Notes under the pieces: generated by a model
The model's input: the letters and a program-made list of their open reading frames with translations, nothing else
What the model was told of the DNA's origin: nothing
Database searches by the model: none
Translations under genes and position numbers: made by a program
Source of the DNA: Leuctra nigra
Lineage: Eukaryota; Arthropoda; Insecta; Plecoptera; Leuctridae
NCBI GenBank assembly: GCA_934045905.1
Contig: OW203762.1
Span: forward strand, 16,152,345 to 16,216,344
Reading direction: 5' to 3'
DNA length: 64,000 nt
Shown: in pieces, positions 36,893 to 49,093 of the stretch
Layout of the letters: every line of letters begins with the position of its first letter
Numbering within the stretch: position 1 is the stretch's first letter

Positions 36893-37385
36893 ACCTTTAA
36901 GGTGCAGCAAGCGCCAGCGATTTTGCTGTTGATGCTGATACTTTTTTGGAAGCGATTGGAGACGAAATGGTTGGACGAAATGAGTTGAAAGTTTAATCAT
37001 GATTAGATAAATTACACACATATGCTTGTTACTTGATGCATATTTAAATTTGTCTCTACTAATTAGTAAAAAGTAATAATTTGTTGTTTTTAGGTAAAAC
37101 GTCTATTCTCTATCCTCGCTAGTCGCCTTATAAAAAGTAATTTTAAAAATTTACCAAGTAACAACCATAAGAACATAAATGAAAATCATGATTGTTTTAT
37201 TTGGCATCAATTGGTTTACGAGTTTGATCTCCAATCGTTACCGACTAAGCATCGTTTTGTGCGGCATTGTTGCAAAAACCGGCGTCTATTTAACCAGTCA
37301 CGAAGCAAAAAAAAGTAATATACTATCAGGTTGATCAAAGTTACACCAACTTATGGAACATTTTTTCTCTCTCAGTTTGTTCCAA
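36893..37385. mobile_element. Foldback MITE, uninterrupted copy
   Basis: Relative of the element split at 1235-1441 / 2954-3195. Shared blocks: GGTGCAGCAAGCGCCAGCGA-type head, CGATTGGAGA, TTTAATCATGATTAGAT, TTTTAAAAATTTACCAAGT, ATCAAAGTTACACCAACTTA and TTTTTTCTCTCTCAG. The two halves are partly inverted around about 37100. Confidence 0.6.
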
Positions 37386-40300
37386 CGACAAAGAGCTTCT
37401 ACATACCTTTACCTAGATGCTAACACAATTTCCTATTCCGATGGCATATTTGAATTAGTATAATTATCTCGATCGTATAATGAAATTCTTGGCGTCGGGT
37501 AAAATCCCGCATGGAATTATCACGGTGTGACATGTTTCTGGTTGACTCTATGCAGTTTGCCTGCAAGTATTCTGCCACGAAACAGCTAATAGCATACTAC
37601 ATGTTGAGATAATCGGGTCAGACATGATCTTCTTAGTTTCCTCGAGAAACAATGTGAGTACTTGAAAACACATTGCACGAGACGTATCTTACATGTTCAC
37701 ATGTTGGGGGAAGTTTTGTTGGAGGAACAAAGCAAGTGTTACTTGTCAACACATTCGTATTTGTTCTTGTCCTGATGTGGGTGTTACATGATGTAGAATA
37801 TGTCTCTCTGTTTTGTACATTTAAAATCAGTTCAAGTGGTTACTGATAAGGAATAGAGATTACTTGTGCTACCCATCAATTTAATAGTTCTTCAAGTATG
37901 AGATGTATATTTAGGGCAAGTATTTAAATTATCTGTTAAAAATTTTGTCACATTATACTAATGTTATTTTAATAAGGTATACAATTCAAAAATTCAGTTT
38001 CGAAAATTCAATTACTATTTTAATAACTTTTGAATTAATTGTTTAATATGCAATCGAAAAATTAAATTTTTCATTAAAAAGATGAACATGACCATAATAA
38101 AAGAATGATAGGTATCGGTTTCACCGATACACCGATAGAAAATAAACCTGGCTAGTAAAACTAATTTTTGTGGACTTTACCTCAAATGCGGAAAGAACAC
38201 CGAAACGCAGCGATTCGAATTAGGCTTCAAATTGAACACCTAGATTTAGAGCTTCTAACGATAACACAATAACAAATTAATCAACAAGACGAAAATCAAT
38301 ATGAGATATTTCAATAGGAAAACATCGTGAGTGGGCTTTTTTCCTCGGAGTTTCTCGGCAACATTTCTCTTCCTTGCGTCGGCATATGCCCACGATCCGA
38401 CGCGTTTTTTGGTCGAAGAGGGCGTCGGTGCATGTGTAATCGCATTAACTCCCAACAGATAATTCAGCAAAAACGTTTTAAGCTCATTTCTATCTCATGG
38501 AAGAAATTAATTGCTGCGTAACATTCTCTCGGGGCGGTCGTCCACACGTGTAATAGTCGCAAGCGTGGCGCCAAGCATGTCACGTGGATCTTCATTAGTG
38601 TCTTGCGAGGTGGTGATTGAGCGCGACATTCCAGGCGACGCAGCAAATAAAACGCAAGAGCGAAGGAGTTTTAAACTGAGAAGACTCAGTTTTGAGAAGA
38701 CTTTGACTTTGAAAATACGGGAAGAAAGAGATTTGTTTGTATGTAGTTTTATTGTATGGTTTGGCTGGTGTTGGGCGGCCGCTCCTTTCCATAACATAAC
38801 GCTTGGGATAATATTTGCAATGTATTTCACGTATTTCTGGTTGAAATACGTGATATTTATTACGAATATCTATTAATTTATTTTTTATTATTGAGGAATT
38901 GTCTACAAAATTCTTATTCAGAATTATAATTCAGATATTTGTATCAATAAAAAATGTATTGGTATACTAACACAGATGTGAAAGGTATGATAGATTAATT
39001 TCTTGCATAATGTTTTAACTCTTTTACGCGAAATAATGTATTTCTGCAATATCATTTTGTTGCTAGTATTGTGCCTGCAACAAGCAAAATAATTATTGCA
39101 ACAGCAGCTTTTCTTTTTTCCTGTAGGATATGCCCAATTCTTGATTGATTGATTGAATGGTTATTGATCATCAGTTATCACACATAATTTAAAAAAATAT
39201 AGTCATACACTTTCAATTCGTGCTTTCCTGCTTTGACCAATCTCTGATTGCGGTTTTCGATATTGGTCTCCGAGACTGTTATTAAGTTAGGTTCGTTAAT
39301 TTTATCTTCAGTAAATAACTCAGCAACTTCAATATGCTTCAATCATAAACATGAAGTTCAGTTAAAGTTCCGAGTCTTAAGAACTTAAATTCATAATCCT
39401 CGTAGACCATTACTTGCTGTATTTACCTGCATATTCTGCAGAATATCAGAACTGTGTCATCCGACTTTTCATGTTATTTATGAGAATTATGCTTCATCTT
39501 GTGCCACATTCAACACAAAAGATTTATCTGCGCATCTCTGATGTAACTTTTCATTAAAATGTATTACAAGTTCCTTGAAATAACTACCGAGTCCTGGAAA
39601 ACTCAGCAAGATGCAATTCTACTTTGTCTTTGGAACGATGCAATACGACAAAGTTCTCAAAAGATATGTAGTACTCTTGTCAGGTATCTGTTTATCTAAT
39701 TTAGGATACGGGTAATATTCTGTAAGTGTGCTATTTGACTGGGTTGTGTTGTAAGATAATATAAAGCTAACTGAGCAGTGATGGAGAGTAAGGGATGTAA
39801 TATAAATGACTATCATACTCTTCGGGGAACAATAACGGGGAAACTTTGAAGAGAGTGGAACGGGAGTGAACGATACAAGAAAGTGAATAAGATAAAAGTG
39901 CATGGTAAACGGTAACACGAAGGACAAAGGAGAATAAATTGGAAAATTCATTTTCTTGCATTTTCCTCGTGGAAAATTCGATATCCGAGTAGGGAAATGT
40001 ATGAAGCTTCCGACAAAGAATAATATACAGAATACTGAACTGGCATCAAGTTCAAGAGTATATGATCATTTCCTGTGTAGGTGAATAATATATTGAATAT
40101 AGCTTCTTCTGTTCTCATCAATATTGTAGCTGAATTAGAAGTGAAACAAAATACGAAGTATTGAAAAGTCTTTTCAGATGCAACAATATAAATATGCTAG
40201 CAGTAATTATTCAAAGAAATTATACTTTTTTGAATTTTTAAAAGTATTAATATTTATGATATTTCATATTAATGACTTACTCAAATTCTTCCTTAAAGGA

Positions 40301-40597
40301 ACCAACTACTTGACAACACTCAAAGAATTCAGGAAAGTGCTGACGTACAATTTGTATAGCACAGCTTGCGTCCTACAGAATTAAATATAAAAAATAACTC
40401 AACTGACATATTCTTAAAAACGAAGAGACGTAAACCCAAGTTAACACAAATTCAACTTTCTTACGTTCCGTCGCCGTTCGTTGCGTCAATCCTGGACAGA
40501 CTTGTTGAACTTCTCATTATTCAACATTCCCGTTCCCTCCATTACGTCGCCGTTACGTGTATGTAGGAAGACTTTTTGTTTATTATTTTTTTTTTTA
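37386..40597. other. Non-coding DNA with a purine-rich tract
   Basis: No gene supported. An A/G-biased tract occupies about 39763-39960 on the + strand. A small palindrome TATCGGT...ACCGATA sits at 38110-38138. Overlapping frames around 38255-38876 lie in several phases and both strands with no domain. Confidence 0.4.
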
Positions 40598-41076
40598 AGA
40601 AAAACGCTGTTTGTGACGCGTTGATAAGCGAGCCTTCGAAATGCATGCGAATTAATATTCGTGTGTAAGACGCTGCTGCTCTAGAGGCCTTAAACCGATA
40701 GCCAATCAAGAGTGCAGTGATAAAATATCTGAAAATTCTTAGTATAAACACGCAAATATTTCAAGACAAACATAAAATGTTCGTAAAATTTCAATAATGT
40801 TTGAAGATAATGACAGATTAATCTAAAAACTGTCACAAATACCTAAAATGTTGGTCCCGATGAGTATGCAAAGTCTTAATTTGATCGGTCGAACTATTCC
40901 TTTTCAATTTTCAAAAAATCAAAGGATCTCTTTCAAATCTATTGGTACACGAGACCGATGTGAAAATAGTGTGTGTTAAATTTCAGTTTGATAGGTTGAA
41001 AGTACACTTAATGGCAAAAAAAACAATCAGAGAGAGCGATATAAAAGTACCGTGGTGACGCTCTCTAAGCTCGATT
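40598..41076 (-). mobile_element. Non-autonomous Helitron/Helentron-like element, reverse
   Basis: The complement of the 3' end, AAAACGCTGTTTGTGACGCG then TTGATAAGCGAGCC, is at 40600-40634. The head on + is CCGTGGTGACGCTCTCTAAG then CTCGATTACT, ending near 41076. The body has the family block GTTGGTCCCGATGAGTATGC. Old copy, about 480 bp. Confidence 0.65.
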
Positions 41077-41223
41077 ACTCCCAAAATAATTAGCGTTTTT
41101 CACTGGTCGCACTAGGCCACACTCAACGTTGGGCCACACTAGTTCTGCACTCAGTTTTTAATTTGCAGTGCTTCTTGTATGGTGACGTCATTTCATTGCA
41201 ACCCCATGGAATTGGAAATAGTC

Positions 41224-41601
41224 CAGTATTGGGGAGGAACTGGTTACTAGGAACTAGTTACCGGGAACTTTTAGGGGGAACCTTTATATTTATAGGAACT
41301 TAGGAACTAAAAAGTTAATTTTGTAAGGAACTTTGGAACTTATTTTACGTTATATTTTAAGGTCCTTTCGAATAGAAATATAGTATTTTATGAAACTAAA
41401 TGTACCTGATTTCCGGAATTATACTACTTGATCGCTTTGCTCACTCAAGTACCCATGTAAATAAAATAAAAATTTGTTTTTGGAAGGCATTGTAAATAAA
41501 CAAGGAACTTAGTTCCTTTCTGGTAACTTTCCAGTTCCTTTATTTAAATGGAACTAGGAACAAGAACTAATTCCTTTTTTTGAGGAACTTACCCAACACT
41601 G
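41224..41601. mobile_element. hAT-like MITE with repeated GGAACT words
   Basis: Inverted ends CAGTATTGGGGAGGAACT and AGGAACTTACCCAACACTG resemble the CAGTGTTGGG-type ends of hAT transposons. The interior is unusual: AGGAACT/TAGTTCC words recur many times on both strands. No clear 8-bp target duplication is visible (GAAATAGT / GAAACGTT is only a partial match). It ends 98 bp before the coding exon at 41700. Confidence 0.6.
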
Positions 41602-41699
41602 GAAACGTTATAACTTAACTTTCATGAATCCATCCCCGAATGTTTCCAGTAGACTGATGCCACTCTTCTAATGCGTTCCGTCATTCTTCGTGTCCACAG

Positions 41700-41908
41700 T
41701 TTCGACGTGCGAGGGCGCGCATTCACGAAGGCTCGTGATTGGTCGGATACGAACATGTTCGGTCCTCGAGCGTCGTTCGTCGCCGGGACGCAGCCCGCTG
41801 GGCTTCTGCTCGACGCCGTGCAACTGGACGACGAGGGCGTCTACAGATGTCGCGTTGACTTCAAGAACTCGCCCACCAGGAACTTTCAGATCAATCTCAC
41901 GGTCATTG
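41700..41908 (+). CDS. side-like: Sidestep-family Ig protein, exon encoding second half of Ig domain 1
   Basis: Internal exon of a cell-surface adhesion receptor of the immunoglobulin superfamily. The translation runs FDVRGRAF...DWSD...FGPRASF...[32 protein letters not shown]. It holds the DxGxYxC signature around the second disulphide cysteine of a V-type Ig fold, and the WSD and [13 protein letters not shown] blocks that I recognise from arthropod Sidestep proteins. These are membrane receptors in motor-axon guidance that bind Beaten-path proteins (family knowledge). The acceptor is the pyrimidine-rich stretch ending CCACAG at 41699; the donor is GTGAGC at 41909. The exon enters with one base of a split codon and leaves in phase 1, matching the next exon. 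The partner exon with the first Ig cysteine and tryptophan was not found in the window, so it must lie further left. The exon is clearly more GC-rich than its flanks. The paralogue within the family is uncertain. Confidence 0.9.
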
Positions 41909-41992
41909 GTGAGCACAGACACTTTTACATCCAGCATCTGTTGCACAAGAGCAAACACGTTTTTACAAGAGAGTGACGTGTTTCGTCTAAAT

Positions 41993-42364
41993 CAGGGTTC
42001 GGCAACCTTTTTTGGTGAAGGAGCCAATTTACCAAAAATTAATAAACTAGATTATAATGGGAGCCAGTAGAGGCAAACAAATATTATACATCGAAAATAA
42101 TAAGTTACTATTTTACTAGTTTATTTTGATATTCTGACGAAGCCCTCCTTTTGCATGCCCTTCGGGGCTTTTTTTAGAATTTCAACAATTTAAAAGTGAT
42201 TTTGGGACTCTAAAATGAACAAACTTAGTCAAATAACCAACCAATAATTGTTGCCCCGCAGGGCGATTTTCTTTCGAATTTTCAAATTTTTTGATTCCAG
42301 ATCTTTATTTAAATTACAAAGAGCCATCCAAGAACCACCAGGAGCCGCAGGTTGCCGACCCCTG
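41993..42364. mobile_element. hAT-superfamily MITE with 8-bp target duplication
   Basis: Ends CAGGGTTCGGCAACCTTTTTT-type and CAGGTTGCCGACCCCTG are inverted, and match the CAGGGGTCGGCAACC terminus typical of a large hAT lineage. The flanking 8-mers GTCTAAAT (41985-41992) and GTTTTAAT (42365-42372) agree at 6 of 8 positions, as expected for an aged hAT target-site duplication. No transposase. It lies 84 bp after the exon at 41700-41908. Confidence 0.85.
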
Positions 42365-43455
42365 GTTTTAATTAATGGTGGTGCTCAGAAAGAGAATAAA
42401 CATTGTATTTTCAAATGTACAATTGCAACAACAATATCAATGTGTACCATCAGTTAACTATTAGCTATCAGTGAACTAATTTACTGAATCATGTAATCAA
42501 TCTATGCCAATTAGGTACAACAGTGTTGTAGTCTACAAATAAAATCATCTTGATTATAGTATTATCTTTCAAAATGTGGGTGTCACCAACACAAATATGA
42601 TTTGATTAAAGGCAGAATTAAGTTTTTTTGTTGTTTTTTGTTGTTGTTCAAAACCGCAAGTTTTGACATTGTCACCGATTTCTTGAATGTCGAAGCGACA
42701 AAGTTGATAAAAATTATTCGTTTCTTTTGTATTGTTGACCACTGTTTTACGCATTTCAATCTTAAAGCTAAAAACTGTTTTCAACTTTTCAAATTCGCAA
42801 CGTTTATGCAATACAGCTTATAACTTTAAGGGGATCAATTTTGCATATAAAAAGTGTTCATTCAACTTTAAATTTCAATCAACAATTCAATAGACAAAAG
42901 TCAATATAGAAAATATTAAATCGTAGGTCCAACTGCCTCCAACGAATAATTGACTGTTATTATTGAATTCTGAGCCAACAATTTTGCTTCTGAAATGGTG
43001 ACGTTCAATGTCTGAACTTGAACTAGAAATACAACATAACGAACCGAACCGCTTACAAAATATCGCAGCTAACACTCCCCCCCCCCCAGCCCCCCTGCCC
43101 AAGTCTCTTACATTAACGCGGGGTGACTCCAGTACAGTCATCTCCTCCCACTCATTCAACCCCCTGGTTATCTATTAATTCCATTTCATTATTATCAATT
43201 CAGCATCAGCCATGAAAGTGACAGGTTTATTTTCTATGTAACTGAAAGCTTACTTTATGCTGAAAGCAACCTGTGGGTGTAATTACATTGAAAACTATAC
43301 TTGCCTCCAACACCAATGCTATTCCTAAATACCACTAGGTAGCATTTATTGATGTCATTGTATCTTCGTTGATGTTGCTGTGCTTGATTTTGACCCTGAC
43401 AAGGGCCGAGGCAACCCAATTGTTGCAGATTTGCTTATCAATTTGGACCTTAAAG

Positions 43456-43738
43456 CATTTTTTTTAATTGGGGTTTTAACGTCGCACTTTTCTGCAGCGA
43501 GGCTAATGGCGACGGATGAATGATTATGATGATGATTGGGAGATGATGGTGAAGATAAGGATGGTAGGTGGGAATAAGACGGTCGTGGCCTATTAGTAGG
43601 GTACCTTCCCACCATTTGCCTCTCGACTGAGGGAATACCACGATAAAACCTCAGTCAGGAAGGACGGCCGCGGGAATCGAACCCGGGCCTCCGGAATACA
43701 AGTTGAAAGCGTTACCACTCAGCCATACCTGTTCCGTT
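43456..43738 (-). mobile_element. tRNA-derived SINE (best-preserved copy)
   Basis: On the minus strand: A box TATGGCTGAGTGGTAACGC (43710-43728), B box GGTTCGATTCC (43673-43683), then CGGCCGTCCTTCCTGACTGA, GTGGTATTCCCTCAGTCGAG and AGGTACCCTACTAATAGGCC. After that come a TCATCATCAT-rich stretch and the tail GTCGCCATTAGCCTCGC...GCGACGTTAAAACCCC with a short A run. RNA polymerase III-transcribed SINE type. It is too long and lacks a closed cloverleaf, so it is not a functional tRNA gene. Confidence 0.85.
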
Positions 43739-45639
43739 TTTTTGTTTTTTTCCGTTTATTGTATAGGTAACTATCCCCAAATTTGTATTCCCTTTAATAA
43801 AAAAAACTAGACCCAAATAATAAATACATTTTTTCAATACATATTAGATAATATAAACACAATCAATTGCAGTTTTCTTACTTTTGTACTGGAGTCCTAA
43901 ATTTTCATTCATACTCACATGTAATCATACTCACATTATGTATTAATTAATTCCATGTTAGAACATCTACTGAAATATAATAAAATGTTTACAGCAATCG
44001 GTCACTCGTATGGCTATGTATTTCTTAGAATTACTCGATTGAAACGTAGGATAAATATATAACAGTGAGCAAAACGTTCTTTCCAAGCCAAAATTAAGTG
44101 ATTTAAAATATCAAGCCTTTTTATGTTCCCCTATTCAATTTGCTACCATAAGCAACACTAAATCCCTCTGCTTCTTGTTTAGCTTTTATCTGATTTAATC
44201 ACAGCGTTTTAATATTTTTTACTACACGCGATAAAAAAAAACTTTTACATCCAAGCTGAGTTTATATCATGAACCCCATTCTAGGAATAGAAGATGACTT
44301 TTAGTATACCGACATATCTTTTATCCCCCCAACAATAATCATAAAGTCATAATCTTATTGTCCGATGCCATGTCTAATCGGAGCCAGTGAAGAGCGTGAA
44401 AGTTAGGCGCCATTGTTTGACGCAAATGGCGGCAAAAAGCAGCACATTCGAGCTGTCAAGAGGAAAGCTTACATGGACTGGGGTTGTATCAATATATATG
44501 TCGCCTCATATTGTACCAAGGAGCTTTAACAGGACCTGTTGAATGACGCTAAGATATCGTTTCATGAGAAAAAAATAAGAGAATTGTGATATTATTAGAG
44601 AGGGCTGTTGCGTGCATGATGACTTTTGACAATGTTTATATTTAGAAGTGTTTCAGAGATACATTTTCATGAAACGAGTTGCAACGAAATCCGGCGTTTG
44701 TTTAGAAGTACGTGACTTCAAAGCTCAGTTAATGTTTTTTAAAATTAACCTCAAACATTGAAGTACAATATTCTATAAGACTATTTCATTTAACTTTTCA
44801 CCCGTCTTTCATTGATGTTTATTCATTCAATAAAGACTAACCAAAAACATAACAGTTAAATCAACAAGTTTTTAAGTGGATAAGTTACGTATACACATCA
44901 ATTTTGTTCAAGGTATCCCGGGTTTTAGATAATTAGTCGATGCAGTAGATATATTTACCTTTGAAGATAATAATGTATCATTTATTTTCGAAAATTGTCG
45001 AGTAGGAGCTAAAAAGACATCAACAGAATTGTTTGCCCGTAAATCGATCAATCACTGAAGCATTTTCTACTTTAAGGTTTGTACGTTTTTACTAAAGATT
45101 CGCTCGAGATTATCTCTAGCACACAATTTCTGGATGAGTGAAAGAACAATATTCTCCGTTTGCTCCAACGTATCACAACACAATTCCTATTATCGTTTCT
45201 CTGCCTTCTATTTGGGTCATGCAACCAGCTCTTTCGGCGTCATGCACTTTTTTTACAGTCTTTTTTTACATTCTCTGAAATAGAACCGGAAGAAAATGGG
45301 ATCCGGAAAATCTTCTGAATGGTATTATTTTTAATGTAATAACAAAACCTGTGTATTCTCATTTCGGTGGGTGGTAAAAAGAAGAGCAAAGAGTGCATCT
45401 CTGTCATTATACCTAGTCTCTAGACGGCAGACTATTCAAGTATTGACTATTGATTCGGTCTGGATAGTTTCATATTAACCAGTTCTTATCCCTAGCAACT
45501 AACAAGGCTCTTGCAAAGGGAAGATATATTTCTTAGAACAAGAATAGTTTGCCAACCATTTGCTAGGTAGTATAATGATTACGATTCCTATAAAAGGTGT
45601 AACTTATCCGAGAGTCTGGTAAATGTATTACGATATTAT

Positions 45640-46010
45640 GACAAAAGTAAATGAGAACGAAGGGTGATATTAACGAAGACAAAAAGGAAGCGTAATAAAT
45701 GGGGACGGAAAGGTATAAGGAGATTAATGGAGTAACGAACGACATAATAAAAGGGGAATGAGATAGAATGAGAAAGTGTAATGAAGGAACTTTTGTGCAA
45801 CCAGAAGAGAAACTTTTGAAAGGCTAGCAGAAACACTTATACTGTGTCTACAACGACTTAACTTCTCTTCTTTGAATTCACAAGGAGACAAGGATGACCT
45901 GAATGGCAGAGTGAAAGAGGAAGAATAGTGTGATGAAAGAGTAAAGCATGCAGACAAGGATAATTCACGTAAGAAAGTTTTGAGGATAAAAAAATGGAAT
46001 AAAGAAGTCA
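45640..46010. repeat. Purine-rich (A/G) strand-asymmetric tract
   Basis: The + strand is dominated by A and G (GGGGACGGAAAGG, AAAAGGGGAATGAGA, GTGAAAGAGGAAGAATAG), with a break around 45845-45885. This produces long stop-free minus frames of Ser/Leu/Phe-rich low complexity that are not genes. Confidence 0.6.
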
Positions 46011-46835
46011 ACCATTTCCTTGTTAGCTTTAAAACAGCACCAACTTTAAAATAAATCTCTTGTCGTTGACTTTGTTTTTAACGCGTCTAAGCGACCACCT
46101 TCATTAATAATTCCTTAGGTTATTATGGATTGTTATAGCGGTTACATTTTTTTAAGAATGCTATTGTTTCCTAAGTACAGTCAAGTCCCATACTAAACGT
46201 GGGCTCTTGCGATAAAGGCGAGACGCTTTCTGTAAATAACGACCCAAGTAAAAGTAAAATTAAGGATGCTATAATTTAATAAAAGAGACTGGAAGATAAC
46301 TGCGGAAAATATAAAAAAATTTAAGACGTTGGATAAATTGTTAGCTTTCTCCTGTTACCTGAACATTATAAAAGTAGGAAGCGAGATTTCGCAGTTAGTT
46401 ATAATACTATATTATTATTTTCATATTATTCTAGGGCATATAATTCTCTCTCCACGCCTTTTGTTCTCTCGAAGTGCTCACTTGAGACCGTGGTAAGGCG
46501 AGTGAAAAGGCAGAGGCCCAGCACGGAGCTTGGAACTTAGAAAGCAGCGATTCACCGGAAACATCCACGTTAATGCGAGCTTTATGAGTCAACGCTAAAA
46601 CATGCTAGCGTGGCGTCAAGTGTATACACGAGCGTTATTCATAAACATACGCGTATACGTATACGTAGGCAATGCGTGTGAGGCGGCCATTGAATTACAA
46701 GTACTCCGAGAATCCGAGAGATGAAGTGCAGATGAGAAATGCTTTCAATGATTACGTCAAATAATTATATATTCATTCAAGGAAGCGAAGATAATTTTTT
46801 AATCTCAGTTTATTTCGGTTTAATAAGAGATATTT

Positions 46836-48157
46836 TTGAGCGAGCGAAGCGAGCGTCTCCTTTTGGCTCTTTTGGCACGGACCTCTGTTTTTTTTTTTGT
46901 TTGTTTTTTTTTTTTTCTGTTACTGACGATATACAGGTCAGAGTTTTTCTTCGATCGAGCTGAAATTTTGCACACATGTACGTAACATTTCTGATTGTTG
47001 CAGACCCTAATTTTTTTGAAATCCATTGATTGGTTCAAATTTAAAAAAAATTAACTTTCGATTGGTTGTTTTGATCAAATTGAAATTTTGACAAGTCATT
47101 ACCCCCAACATTGTACCCAATCAAACAAAGTTTCAGCCAAATCCTCCCATTGGTTAAAATTTAAAACCATCTTTCCTGTGTTTTTAGAAATTTAAACTAT
47201 AACCGATTGAACGATCAACTTATAACTTCGCATGATGGTTGGGATAAACATTATCTGCATTTTGACAATTTTCATACTAATCTGTGTTTAAATCCAAACG
47301 TTATTGACATTTTACGGACTATTTGCTTGTTGGCTGTCAAATTCACGGCGACTTCGACTCTTCAGTTCAAGGCAAGGTAGTTAGAGCAGAAACTTTCAAA
47401 CGCAAATGAAACTGATAATGACCGTTTAACAGTCGATCTGATATTGTGTAGACACACTTATATCATATGAGTGGTCTCAGGTATATTTTTTGAAGGAGAT
47501 CCTGTGATTTTTGAAAATTAACACGGAACAGTTCAATCATAAAGGTTCAATCGATCAACTTAAAGCTTTGCATGGTTATTTGGACCAATATTTTAGGAAT
47601 GTTTTGAGATTTCTATACAAATCTGTGGCGAAATTTTAGAATTATTTGCTTTTAATGACATTTTCGATAGACAGAATTTCGGTTCGAGGTGTTGCGCGTA
47701 TCCGTGCTCGCTCATCAACGCGTTACTCAGATTCATTGGTTAAAATTTAAATAAATATCTCCCGATAGGCTGAAAAATGAAAACGGTCTTCGATAATTCT
47801 GATCAAACTCATATTTTGCATGATCATTAAGACCAATATTGTCTCTTATTTTACAAAATTTCATCCCAATCAGTTAAGAACGTACGAAGTTATTTACATT
47901 TTTAATATCTGTCAGTAATGAAGTATCGAAATGAATGTTTTCCAGTGCCAATTGAAAATTGATTCTGATTTGCTTTATGAACCAGGTGCTTAGATGCTAT
48001 TTTAAAGTTTCGATGAAAAGCATACACTTTTAAGTTGATATCATAATCAATTCAATATGGATGTATGTTTTCTGTGCGTTGTGTACGCATTTCCGGTTCG
48101 AGAATTTGCACGTACCCGTGCTCGCTCATCAACGCGTTACACTGAGCGTTTTCCTAG
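46836..48157 (+). mobile_element. Composite Helitron/Helentron-like element, about 1.32 kb (copy B)
   Basis: Near-identical to 13121-14439 over its whole length, including the internal truncated 3' end at 47707-47732 (GCTCGCTCATCAACGCGTTA then CTCAG) and the terminal GCTCGCTCATCAACGCGTTA followed by CACTGAGCGTTTTCCTAG. The left flank is ...GAGATATTT and the right flank TAAGAATGTT, with no target duplication, as expected for Helitron-type insertion. High similarity implies recent activity of the family. Confidence 0.8.
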
Positions 48158-48293
48158 TAAGAATGTTAACGATGAAAGGTTATTAATTGAAAATTCACTT
48201 AGTGACTATGATTTTGTAGATAATCTCGTAAACAGATCAAATCTACAAAAAAATAAGCGGTTCGTTTGGTTTAAATGTAGATGCATTATCTTT

Positions 48294-49093
48294 ATTGAGC
48301 GAGCGAAGCGAGCGTCTCCTTTTGGCTCTTTTGGCACGGACCTCTGTTTTTTTTTTTTTTTGTGTGTCTTTTCTGTTACCTGAGGGTATACAGGTCAGAG
48401 TTTTTCTTCGATCGAGCTGAAATTTTGCACACATGTGGAGACAACCTTTTCTGTTTGCAGACCCTAATTTTTTTGAAATCCATTGATTGGTTAAAATTTA
48501 AATAAACATCTCCTGATGGTAGGTTAAAAAATGACAATGGTCTTCGATAAATCTGATCAAACTCATATTTTGGCTATACAGGTTAGAGTTTTTCTTCGAT
48601 CGAGCTGAAATTTTGAACACATGTAGAGACAACCTTTTCTGTTTGCATACCCTTTTTTGAAATCCATTTATTGGTTAAAATTTAAATAAATATTTTCTGG
48701 TAGGCTGAAAAATGAAAAAGGTCTTGGATAATTCTGATCAAACTCATATTTTGCATGATCATTAAGACCAACATTGTGTCTTATTTTACAAAATTTCATC
48801 CCAATCAGTTAAGAACGTATGAACTTATTGACATTTTTAATATCTGTCAGTAATGTAGTATCGAAATGAATGTTTTCCAGTGCCAATTGAATTGAATCTG
48901 ATTTGCTGTATATGTACCAGGGTGCTTAGATGCTATTTTCAAGTTTCGATGAATTGAGTTGTTGATTGAGTGATCATATTTCAATTCAATTTGGATGTAT
49001 ATGTTTTCTGTGCGTTGTGTACGCATTTCCGGTTCGAGAATTTGCACGTACCAGGGCTCGCTCATCAACGCGTTACACTGAGCGTTTTCCTAG
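48294..49093 (+). mobile_element. Helitron/Helentron-like element with internal tandem duplication, 0.8 kb
   Basis: Head TTGAGCGAGCGAAGCGAGCG then TCTCCTTTTGGCTC; 3' end GCTCGCTCATCAACGCGTTA then CACTGAGCGTTTTCCTAG. An internal segment beginning TATACAGGT is repeated with a 188-bp offset (48387 and 48575). Its 3' portion matches the extra 3' segment of the composite copies. It is separated from copy B by only about 136 bp. Confidence 0.78.

Noticed and set aside
39619..39961. Stop-free minus-strand frames of 64-110 codons (also at 45563-46011 and 57193-57501)
   Set aside because: They lie in purine-rich + strand tracts, which lack stops on the minus strand for compositional reasons; the translations are low-complexity Ser/Leu/Phe/Pro.
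41671..42070. Longer frames over the exon at 41700 (minus 41668-41958, + 41690-42070)
   Set aside because: Shadows of the Ig exon; only the frame with VYRCRVDF and proper splice sites fits a known family.
46739..48383. Open frames of 72-108 codons starting or ending in GAGCGAGCG repeats
   Set aside because: They are translations of the Helitron-like element heads (the recurrent ERAKRASPFGSFGTD string), repeated at every copy and not protein-coding.
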